From Paenalicyclobacillus cellulosilyticus (GTDB lineage Bacteria > Bacillota > Bacilli > Alicyclobacillales > Alicyclobacillaceae), in NCBI RefSeq assembly GCF_014647315.1, contig NZ_BMOY01000002.1:1-64000 (forward strand): a DNA stretch of 64,000 bases. The letters run 5' to 3'. The notes under the pieces were generated by a model. The model saw only the letters and a list, made by a program, of their open reading frames with translations, was not told the origin of the DNA and did not search any database. Positions 57,538 through 64,000 of this stretch are shown here, piece after piece. Each line of letters opens with the position of its first letter. Position 1 is the stretch's first letter. A program made the translations under genes and the position numbers.

Positions 57538-58897
57538 ACCCATCTTCCTTTCCACCGGCCACCTTGGCCAGGACGCTGCCGTCCGCGAACTGAATGCGGA
57601 CGGGATCGCCAGGTTGAACCTGCCGGACCGAGGTCAACACCTGGTCGGTGTCCGCCCGGTAGACGACGCTGTAGCCGCGGCGCAAGACCGCGAGCGGGTT
57701 GAGGGCTTCCAGCGCGGCCGCCACCCGCTCCCACTGTGTCTTCGCCTGCGTCAGGCGCTGGAACATCAGGGTGCGTGCGCGCAGGTGGCGCTGTTCCAAG
57801 ATGGATGACGCGCGCCGAACCGGCATGCGGACGTCGAGCCGGTGCAGCCGCTCCTGCAGGCGATTCACCTGCTCCCGCGCGATGTGCACCCGGCGCACGC
57901 CGAACCGGCGGGCCTGGCCCTCCAGGTGATCCACCACCTGCCGGCGCAGGTCAAGCCACCGCTTCGGCTGTGCCCACGCTGGCGACCCCACGGCCCGCTG
58001 CAGGCGTTCGTGCGCCACGTCCAACTTCCAGCGCAACGCCTGCCGCGCCCGCGCCTCCATCTGAAGCAAGGCGACGCGCAGGTCCGCTTGATCCGGAGCG
58101 ACCATCTCCGCAGCCGCCGTCGGTGTCGGGGCGCGCTTGTCCGCAGCGAAATCGCAGATGGTCACGTCGGTCTCGTGGCCGACCGCCGACACCACCGGCA
58201 CGGGACAGCCGGCCACCGCCCGCGCGACACGCTCTTCGTTGAACGGCCAGAGCTCTTCGAGCGATCCGCCGCCCCGCCCGACGATGATGACGTCGACGCG
58301 CTCATCCCCTTGCAACCCGGCCAGGCGCTGCAGCGCCGCCTCGATGGAAGCGGCCGCCTCCGGACCCTGCACGAGCGCCGGGGCCAACACCACCGAGGCC
58401 AGCGGATAGCGGCGCTGGAGCGTGGCGCAGATGTCGCGGATCACGGCTCCGGTCGGAGACGTCACCACACCGATGCGCCGCGGGTAACGCGGCAGCGGGC
58501 GCTTGCGCGCCGGATCGAACAGCCCTTCGGCGGCGAGGCGGTCACGCAACTGGAGAAACGCCACGTAAAGCGCGCCAATCCCGTCCGGCTGCATCTCTTC
58601 GACATAGAGTTGATATTGGCCGTCGCGCTCGAACACCCCGACGCTGCCGCGGCAGATGACCCGCATCCCGTCTTCCGGGCGAAACGTCAGATTCCGGTTG
58701 CGGCCGGCGAACATCACCGCCCGGATGCGGGCCTGGTCGTCCTTGAGCGTGAAGTACATGTGGCCGCTGGTGTGGTGCTTGAAATTCGAGATCTCCCCCA
58801 CCACCCAGCAGTTCACCAACCGCTCGTCCGACTCCAGCCTGGCTTTGATGAGAGCGGTCAGCTGGCTGACCGACCAGACGCCATCCTCACCCTTCAC
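57503..58897 (-). CDS. xseA: Exodeoxyribonuclease VII large subunit
   Basis: A 464-residue protein: N-terminal OB-fold (W-V-V-G-E-I-S-N-F-K), catalytic core with V-T-S-P-T-G-A-V-I-R-D-I and V-G-R-G-G-G-S-L-E-E-L-W-P-F-N, and a coiled-coil arm. It degrades single-stranded DNA to short oligomers. GTG start at 58897 after AAGGGGGAGATGG. A terminator hairpin lies 24-55 bases upstream of the start. Confidence 0.96.
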   Translation of the reverse strand: MKGEDGVWSVSQLTALIKARLESDERLVNCWVVGEISNFKHHTSGHMYFTLKDDQARIRAVMFAGRNRNLTFRPEDGMRVICRGSVGVFERDGQYQLYVEEMQPDGIGALYVAFLQLRDRLAAEGLFDPARKRPLPRYPRRIGVVTSPTGAVIRDICATLQRRYPLASVVLAPALVQGPEAAASIEAALQRLAGLQGDERVDVIIVGRGGGSLEELWPFNEERVARAVAGCPVPVVSAVGHETDVTICDFAADKRAPTPTAAAEMVAPDQADLRVALLQMEARARQALRWKLDVAHERLQRAVGSPAWAQPKRWLDLRRQVVDHLEGQARRFGVRRVHIAREQVNRLQERLHRLDVRMPVRRASSILEQRHLRARTLMFQRLTQAKTQWERVAAALEALNPLAVLRRGYSVVYRADTDQVLTSVRQVQPGDPVRIQFADGSVLAKVAGGKEDGYDRTEQARLDL

Positions 58898-58920
58898 CCC
58901 ATCTCCCCCTTGGCGAGAGG

Positions 58921-58952
58921 AAAAAATTCACACCGCCCGCGCGCGGTGTGAA
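58921..58952 (-). terminator. Rho-independent terminator between the FNR gene and xseA
   Basis: Ten-base-pair stem TTCACACCGC/GCGGTGTGAA (58927-58936 and 58943-58952), six-base loop, then six T on the minus strand. Its closeness to xseA leaves no room for a promoter between them, so it may partly attenuate transcription into xseA. Confidence 0.85.
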
Positions 58953-59076
58953 CAGGATGTCTGCACTACGAGGAACGGGCCGGTTCCGCCTGAAGCGGGA
59001 TCCGTCCCGCCCGCCGCCGGGACGCCGAGCCGCCGGGTTTTGCTGCCATGCCATACAAGGACAAGCAGGCCGCGGC

Positions 59077-60084
59077 TCACTCCTTGCGGTTGCTGCTGTG
59101 CCCTGGGAACAGCCTTGCTTTCGGATCGATATACGTCTTGGCGTTGTTGACCGCCGTCGGGGCCTCGCCCAGCCCGGTGGCGATCAACTTCACCTTGCCC
59201 GGGTACGTCACGATGTCCCCCGCGGCGTAGACCCCGGGGATGTTCGTCTCCATCTTGGTGTTGACGACGATCTCGTTGCCCTCAATCTGCAGCCCCCAGT
59301 TGGCGATGGGCCCGAGCGAGGCGCTGAAGCCAAGGCCGCTGACGATGGCGTCCACCTCGATGTCGAACGTCTCCTTGGTCTTGTTGTGGATGAGCGTCGC
59401 CCGCTCCACCCAGTCGCCGCCGTGCACCTCGTGGAGTTCCACGAACGTCTTGACCTCGACCGACGAATTGAACAACTGCTTCACGCTGTCCTCATGCGCG
59501 CGGAACTGGTCGCGGCGGTGGATGAGCGTCACCTTCGCCGCGACGCTCTCCAGCATCAAGGCGAAGTCGACGGCCGTATCGCCGCCGCCGATGACGAGCG
59601 CCCGCTTGCCCCGGAACTTCTCCAGGTCGTCAATGAAGTAATAGACCCCTTTGCCCACAAACTGCTTCGCGCTTTGCGCCGGCAACTCCTTGGGCGTGAA
59701 CGCGCCGATGCCCGCGCAGATGATGACCGCGCGCGAATAATGGGTCCCTTTGTCCGTCACCAACTCGATGATGCCGTCCTCCCGGCGGCGGAGGTGTTCC
59801 ACACGTTCATTGAGATGCACCGCCGGGTTGTACTGGAACGCCTGTTCCTTGAGTTGTTCCACCAACGTCCTCGCCTTGATCTTCGGAAATCCGCCCACAT
59901 CGTAGATGTACTTTTCCGGATACAAGGTGGCCAATTGGCCGCCCAACTCAGGCAGGCTGTCGATGATTTTGCACGTGGCGTCGCGCATGCCGCAATAGAA
60001 TGCCGCGAACAGCCCGGTCGGCCCCCCGCCGATGATGGTGATGTCGAATACCTTTTCCGTTTGCGCGCTCGGGGTATTGCTCAA
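59077..60084 (-). CDS. Ferredoxin--NADP(+) reductase, type 2 (YumC-like)
   Basis: A 335-residue thioredoxin-reductase-like flavoprotein. FAD site [14 protein letters not shown] site [10 protein letters not shown], and late G-V-Y-A-A-G-D-I-V. The CxxC of thioredoxin reductase is missing, which defines this ferredoxin/flavodoxin reductase group. TTG at 60084 after AGGAGGT. Own promoter with TATAAT at 60184-60189; ends before a strong terminator. Confidence 0.94.
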   Translation of the reverse strand: MSNTPSAQTEKVFDITIIGGGPTGLFAAFYCGMRDATCKIIDSLPELGGQLATLYPEKYIYDVGGFPKIKARTLVEQLKEQAFQYNPAVHLNERVEHLRRREDGIIELVTDKGTHYSRAVIICAGIGAFTPKELPAQSAKQFVGKGVYYFIDDLEKFRGKRALVIGGGDTAVDFALMLESVAAKVTLIHRRDQFRAHEDSVKQLFNSSVEVKTFVELHEVHGGDWVERATLIHNKTKETFDIEVDAIVSGLGFSASLGPIANWGLQIEGNEIVVNTKMETNIPGVYAAGDIVTYPGKVKLIATGLGEAPTAVNNAKTYIDPKARLFPGHSSNRKE

Positions 60085-60183
60085 CGTGGCGTACCTCCTC
60101 TTGCCGCTCGTACACGCGAATCATCGCCTGTCCTACCGCGATGGTCGCGATCAAGCTGCGGGACCTGTTGGCATACTGCGCTC

Positions 60184-60189
60184 ATTATA
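60184..60189 (-). promoter_or_regulatory. -10 element of the FNR gene
   Basis: TATAAT on the minus strand, 100 bases before the TTG start; the -35 (around TGGCCT) is weak. Confidence 0.5.
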
Positions 60190-60220
60190 CCGCGAATTTT
60201 GGCGAGAGGCCACGGATTTT

Positions 60221-61315
60221 TTAGAAGAGCACAGATAGCCCGCGCCACGCGATGTACGCCACGCCCACCGCGTTATCGGACGCATAGCGCGCCGGGGCAA
60301 ACGCCACCGCCAAGCCTGGGCACGCCTTGGCCAAACGCCGCTCGATCCGATCCCGCACATACCGGTTGCTCGCCACGCCGCCCGCGACGATGCAGCGCGG
60401 CGCCGGGCGTTGCCGGTACGCATAGGCCACCGCCTTTGCCACCGCATTGGCGATGGCGCGCTCCACCCCGCGCGCCACCTCCGCCGCCGGTGCCCCGCCG
60501 TCGATGGCCCGCAGCGCCGCGCTGCACGGACCGGAAAAACTCATCCGCGCCCCGTCGACCCGCACCGGGAAGGTCAGGCCGTCGCCCGCCGCCTCCGCGG
60601 CCAACCGCTCCAAGGCAGGCCCTGCCGGAAACGGCAGGCCGAGAGCCACCCCGACGCGATCGACAAACTGCCCGGCGTGCAGGTCCGCTCCCTCGCCCAC
60701 CATCTCAATCCGGTAGCCCCACCGCGTTCGTTCGGCGTACAGCACGTCCGATGTGCCACCGGAGAGGTGGACCGCGAGGAACGGGGTGTCGGACGAACCA
60801 CGGGTGCCGTGGGATGATGAGGCGTCAAGCGCCGGATGGCCGCCGAAGGCGGAGAAAGCATGCGGCGCCTCCACCTGCTCCCGCGCCGCCTCCACGCGCG
60901 ACCCCGGCCCATGGAGGAAGTACTCCGCCGCCGCCAGGTGCCCCTCTTGATGGGACGTCGGGATGAACACCAATCCCGCCGCGCGCGCCAACGACCAACC
61001 GAAGCTCACGCCCGCCGTGAACACCGGCATGTAGGAGCGTCCGAACGGCCGCGGACGGACCGACGCCCCGACCGCACACCACCGCCACTTCGTACATCCT
61101 CGTCCACGCAGTTGACGGACCAACTCGTCCATCAGCGACGGCAGGCGCTGGATATGAAAAAAGAGCGCGTCCGATTGCCGCAGCCCGCGCTCCCCTTCCG
61201 CGACCGGGAGCACCCTCCGCACGTCGGCCAGGAGCGTGCCGTCCTCTGCGGAGAGCGCACACAACGAGGTGGTGTAGTTGCTGGTGTCGATGCCAAGAAT
61301 CAATCCGGCCGGCAA
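60221..61315 (-). CDS. TsaD/Kae1-like ASKHA-fold protein
   Basis: A 364-residue protein of the Kae1/TsaD superfamily: N-terminal L-I-L-G-I-D-T-S-N-Y-T-T-S, the metal motif H-Q-E-G-H, V-H-L-S-G-G-T-S-D-V, and C-terminal A-S-D-N-A-V-G-V-A-Y. It differs from housekeeping TsaD by inserts near residues 165-200 and by many core changes, so it looks like the second, less-studied Firmicute paralogue rather than the t6A enzyme. TTG at 61315 with GGGAGGGGG upstream. Confidence 0.82.
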   Translation of the reverse strand: MPAGLILGIDTSNYTTSLCALSAEDGTLLADVRRVLPVAEGERGLRQSDALFFHIQRLPSLMDELVRQLRGRGCTKWRWCAVGASVRPRPFGRSYMPVFTAGVSFGWSLARAAGLVFIPTSHQEGHLAAAEYFLHGPGSRVEAAREQVEAPHAFSAFGGHPALDASSSHGTRGSSDTPFLAVHLSGGTSDVLYAERTRWGYRIEMVGEGADLHAGQFVDRVGVALGLPFPAGPALERLAAEAAGDGLTFPVRVDGARMSFSGPCSAALRAIDGGAPAAEVARGVERAIANAVAKAVAYAYRQRPAPRCIVAGGVASNRYVRDRIERRLAKACPGLAVAFAPARYASDNAVGVAYIAWRGLSVLF

Positions 61316-61409
61316 GCCATCCCCCTCCCGCCGCCACGCGCTGATCCCGCGGTGTGCTCCAAAGCCGGCAGACATCCGCGCGCCGTGTCTGCGGTGAAAC
61401 GACGGACCG

Positions 61410-61829
61410 TCAGGCCCGAAACGCCGTCGCCGCCGGCAACACGCGCGCCAACACACCGTTCACAAAACGTCCGGACGCCTCGGTGCCGAACTCCTTGGCC
61501 AATTCCACCGCTTCGTCGACGATGGTGGCCACATCCACGTCGCGTTCGTACATCAGCTCGTACACCGCGAGACGCAACACGTTCAAATCCACCTTGGCAA
61601 TCCGGTCGAGCCGCCAGCCCTGCACGTGCTTGGCGAGCAGTTCATCGATGGCCTCCCGGTGGGCGGCGGTCCCTTCCACCAAGGTGCGCACATACTCGGC
61701 GTCACGCTCGCGCTTGGGATGCTCCGCTTCCGCCAGGACGTGCGCGACCGCGGCCGCAGGCCGAACCCGTCCGACATCGATTTGATACAGTGCCTGCAAC
61801 GCGCACCGGCGCGCTTCATGCCGACCCAT
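61410..61829 (-). CDS. nusB: Transcription antitermination factor NusB
   Basis: A 139-residue all-helical protein: R-R-C-A-L-Q-A-L-Y-Q-I-D, I-A-K-V-D-L-N-V-L-R-L-A-V-Y-E-L and I-V-D-E-A-V-E-L-A-K-E-F-G. It binds boxA RNA with NusE for rRNA antitermination. ATG at 61829 with GGGAGGAGGAA upstream. In B. subtilis folD follows nusB before xseA; here the TsaD-like and FNR genes take its place. Confidence 0.95.
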   Translation of the reverse strand: MGRHEARRCALQALYQIDVGRVRPAAAVAHVLAEAEHPKRERDAEYVRTLVEGTAAHREAIDELLAKHVQGWRLDRIAKVDLNVLRLAVYELMYERDVDVATIVDEAVELAKEFGTEASGRFVNGVLARVLPAATAFRA

Positions 61830-61882
61830 CTCGTTCCTCCTCCCGCCGTCCCCGCATCCGCTGTGTCCATGCGCTACCCGAA

Positions 61883-62113
61883 CTATTCCCCGAACCTGTC
61901 GGACAGCAGCTTCTCCACGACGTCGCGCCACGACTTGCGCTGTTCACTGAGCAGACCGGCCGCGTATCCGAGCCCGGCGAGAACAAGCAGACCCAACGTG
62001 GCCCAAAACCCGAACAGCATCCACAAGGCCCAGATCCCGCAACCCGCCAGGCAACCCTGCCACCGCCGCGGGAGGTTCCGCAGCCACATCCAGACGGCCA
62101 GCAGCCAGTTCAT
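61883..62113 (-). CDS. DUF2273 small membrane protein
   Basis: A 76-residue protein with two close helices (C-G-I-W-A-L-W-M-L-F-G-F-W-A-T and L-G-L-L-V-L-A-G-L-G-Y-A-A-G) and the family tail W-R-D-V-V-E-K-L-L-S-D-R-F. It is always found with Asp23 and AmaP. ATG at 62113, three bases after amaP. Function in envelope stress is presumed from context. Confidence 0.9.
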   Translation of the reverse strand: MNWLLAVWMWLRNLPRRWQGCLAGCGIWALWMLFGFWATLGLLVLAGLGYAAGLLSEQRKSWRDVVEKLLSDRFGE

Positions 62114-62116
62114 GGC

Positions 62117-62674
62117 TCACTCCACCCACGCCCGGGTGCTCTTCACCGGCGGCGGCGAACCGGCCAGCGAGACCACGTGCACGAACACCTTTTCCACGCC
62201 GACGCCCGCCGTCTGTTCCACGTACGACTTGACCGCGCGTTGGATCTCCGCGCTCATCTGGGCCAAATCCACGTCGGGCAAAGCCCGGACGCGAATGGAC
62301 AACAAGACACCCGTTTGGCCGCCGCGCACCCGGGTATCGAGATCGTGCACACCGCGGACAGTCTGACCCGTACGGTTCGCCAATTCCCGCACCGTGTCAA
62401 ACGAGATGCGGATGCTGCCGTGATCCCCGCTCAGGACGACGGCGTGCCCGTCCCGTGCCCCGCCGATGCGGTAGAACAAAAAGCGCACGCCGAGCAGGAT
62501 GAGGACGATGCCGGCGATGACCGCGTACACATCGCCAGGAAACGCGGTCACGCCGTTGAATACCGCCGCGGACCAATCGCCGGGCACCCCGATGCCCAGC
62601 GACAAAAGCACAATTCCCGCGCCGACGCCCGCCAGGGAAAGGATGACGAGCAGGATCCGATCCAACGCACTCAC
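62117..62674 (-). CDS. amaP: Alkaline shock response membrane anchor AmaP
   Basis: A 185-residue protein with two N-terminal helices (I-L-L-V-I-L-S-L-A-G-V-G-A-G and A-V-I-A-G-I-V-L-I-L-L-G-V) and a C-terminal soluble Asp23-like domain. In Staphylococcus AmaP anchors Asp23 at the membrane. ATG at 62674. Overlap-free operon with asp23 (33-base gap) and DUF2273. Confidence 0.92.
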   Translation of the reverse strand: MSALDRILLVILSLAGVGAGIVLLSLGIGVPGDWSAAVFNGVTAFPGDVYAVIAGIVLILLGVRFLFYRIGGARDGHAVVLSGDHGSIRISFDTVRELANRTGQTVRGVHDLDTRVRGGQTGVLLSIRVRALPDVDLAQMSAEIQRAVKSYVEQTAGVGVEKVFVHVVSLAGSPPPVKSTRAWVE

Positions 62675-62707
62675 GCGATCCGCCTCCTCCGGCTCACGGC
62701 CCGCCCC

Positions 62708-63130
62708 TCACGGCTTGCTGCGGCGCTCCCCGCCTGCGTCCGGGAGCTCCCTTCCTTTCTCCTGCTGAAACACGATGCCGGACACATGGAGGTGCACAGC
62801 GGAAACCTTCAGGCCGGTCATGCTCTCGATGGCCTGTTTGACATTCTCCTGGACAGCGAGGCCGACCTCCGGGATGTTCACCCCGTATTCAAGCACCACC
62901 GACAGGTCCACCGCACAACTTTTATCCTCGTCTTCGAAGCGGACTTTTACACCCTTGGCCAGATTCTTGCGTCCAAGGATAGACTCGGTCAGCCCGCCGG
63001 CGAAGCTCCCGCTCATCCCGGCGACACCCGGTACCTCGCTCGCCGCCAAGCCGGCGATGACCTGGATGACCTCGTCGGCAATCTGGATCTTTCCGAATTC
63101 CGTCGCCTGAAAACCCATCTCATCCGCCAT
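62708..63130 (-). CDS. Asp23/Gls24 family envelope stress protein
   Basis: A 140-residue Asp23 family protein: F-G-K-I-Q-I-A-D-E-V-I-Q-V-I-A, V-P-G-V-A-G-M-S-G-S and V-D-L-S-V-V-L-E-Y-G-V-N-I-P-E. It coats the inner face of the membrane through AmaP. ATG at 63130. Follows accC by 36 bases, the standard Bacillales order. Confidence 0.94.
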   Translation of the reverse strand: MADEMGFQATEFGKIQIADEVIQVIAGLAASEVPGVAGMSGSFAGGLTESILGRKNLAKGVKVRFEDEDKSCAVDLSVVLEYGVNIPEVGLAVQENVKQAIESMTGLKVSAVHLHVSGIVFQQEKGRELPDAGGERRSKP

Positions 63131-63166
63131 GGGCCGTCCTCCTGTTCTTTCGTCATGGCCAGTATA

Positions 63167-64000
63167 TCAGAGCGGGTGCTCCTCCAGGAAGCGGGTGGTC
63201 ACCTCGCCGCGCTGGAAGCGTTCGTTCTGCATCAACTTCATGTGAAACGGGATGGTGGTCTTGACGCCTTCAATCCGAAACTCGCCGAGCGCACGCAGCA
63301 TGCGCTGGATAGCCTGTTGCCGGTCCGGCGCCCACACAATCAGCTTCGCGATCATCGAATCGTAGTAGGGCGGCACCACGTACCCCGGGTACGCCGCGCT
63401 GTCCACCCGCACGCCGATGCCGCCCGGCGGCAGATACTCGGTGATCTGCCCGGGACAGGGCATGAAATTACGGTCCGGGTCTTCCGCGTTGATCCGGCAC
63501 TCGATGGCGTGTCCGCGCAACACCACGTCCTCCTGCCGGATGGACAACGGGTACCCCGCTGCCGCGAGGATCTGCTCGCGGACGAGATCGACACCCGTCA
63601 CCCACTCCGTGACCGGGTGCTCGACTTGGATCCGCGTGTTCATCTCCATGAAGTAAAACGAGCCGTCCAACGAATAGATGAATTCAACGGTGCCCGCCCC
63701 GACATAATCCACCGCGCGTGCCGCCGCCACCGCCGCCTCGCCCATGCGCCGGCGCGTTTCCTCCGACAAGACGGGACACGGCGCTTCTTCCACCAGTTTC
63801 TGCAGACGGCGCTGCACAGAGCAGTCGCGTTCGCCAAGGTGGATCACGTTGCCGTGGCGGTCTGCCAATATCTGGATTTCCACGTGCCGCATCCGTTCAA
63901 TATACTTCTCGATGTACACACCAGGGTTGCCAAACGCCGTTTCCGCCTCATGCTGGGCAGTGGCGAACGCCTGCCTGAGCGACGCCCGGTCGTGGACAAC
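63167..64000 (-). CDS. accC: Acetyl-CoA carboxylase biotin carboxylase subunit, 3' part
   Basis: The last 277 codons of AccC; the start lies beyond the right edge. The visible part covers the end of the ATP-grasp domain and the C-terminal domain: [37 protein letters not shown] and [10 protein letters not shown]. It carboxylates biotin on AccB for fatty acid synthesis. Full length is about 450 residues. Confidence 0.96.
   Translation of the reverse strand, partial: VVHDRASLRQAFATAQHEAETAFGNPGVYIEKYIERMRHVEIQILADRHGNVIHLGERDCSVQRRLQKLVEEAPCPVLSEETRRRMGEAAVAAARAVDYVGAGTVEFIYSLDGSFYFMEMNTRIQVEHPVTEWVTGVDLVREQILAAAGYPLSIRQEDVVLRGHAIECRINAEDPDRNFMPCPGQITEYLPPGGIGVRVDSAAYPGYVVPPYYDSMIAKLIVWAPDRQQAIQRMLRALGEFRIEGVKTTIPFHMKLMQNERFQRGEVTTRFLEEHPL

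Noticed and set aside
1-64000. CRISPR array, tRNA, rRNA or prophage
   Set aside because: No regularly spaced repeats, no tRNA-like cloverleaf or conserved rRNA segment and no phage structural genes were seen by eye; a covariance-model and CRISPR scan would settle it.

Overview
This 64 kb window reads as chromosome from a spore-forming, GC-rich (low-60s percent G+C by eye) member of the Bacillales, most like the Alicyclobacillaceae and their thermophilic relatives. The grounds are the sporulation genes (spo0A, spoIVB, spoIIAA-spoIIAB-sigF, spoVAC-AD-AE, spoIIM, spmAB, dacF, gerW), Bacillus-type gene order, frequent GTG and TTG starts, and an OLE RNA with its partner gene oapA in the ispA-dxs isoprenoid operon. 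I cannot name the species from sequence alone. Nearly all genes are on the minus strand, so operons read from right to left.

Left part (1-7.7 kb): an accessory patch. The right end of an IS66-family element lies inside a methyltransferase gene. Then come a rhodanese, a dienelactone-hydrolase-like enzyme, a soluble trypsin-like protease, two DUF1450 proteins, DUF2797, PrsW, a sirtuin, an XRE regulator and several very small genes. Two of the small genes (3349-3522 and 7806-7970) are paralogues of each other.

7.8-21 kb: a conserved block. In transcription order it starts with the sporulation operon spoIIAA-spoIIAB-sigF, then spoVAC-AD-AE, a small membrane-protein gene, a spermidine-synthase-like gene, a site-2 protease, scpA-scpB, DUF2953, gerW, spmA-spmB and rluB, and ends with resD-resE. 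The System II cytochrome c genes resA-resB-resC, which sit between rluB and resD in B. subtilis, are absent.

21-35.5 kb: an XRE-TPR regulator sits on the plus strand between dacF and spoIIA. Beyond it are dacF, xerD, DUF4227, RNHCP, spoIIM, endoQ, nudF, an M20 peptidase, lipB and lipA, followed by a CorA transporter, a GH18 hydrolase and a small permease-like protein.

35.6-45 kb: a ccmE-F-A-B-C-D operon, the System I cytochrome c machinery. Its CcmE carries CxxxY in place of the usual HxxxY, there is no CcmG, CcmH or CcmI, and CcmF has an extra C-terminal domain. This operon plausibly replaces resABC. A cell-wall cluster follows (alpha/beta hydrolase, murF with a membrane domain, ddl).

45-64 kb: an endonuclease III-like enzyme, a CsoR-family repressor with a rhodanese and a palindromic operator, then spo0A, spoIVB, recN, nadK, tlyA, dxs, oapA, OLE RNA, ispA, xseB, xseA, a ferredoxin-NADP reductase, a TsaD-like protein, nusB, the DUF2273-amaP-asp23 envelope-stress cluster, and the 3' part of accC at the right edge.

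The strongest non-protein feature is the OLE RNA at about 55660-56260 (minus), an RNA class already described. The less charted items are the Cys-free CcmF extension, the two-gene small-protein family, several genes below 60 codons, and a hairpin-bearing leader. No tRNA, rRNA or CRISPR array was seen.
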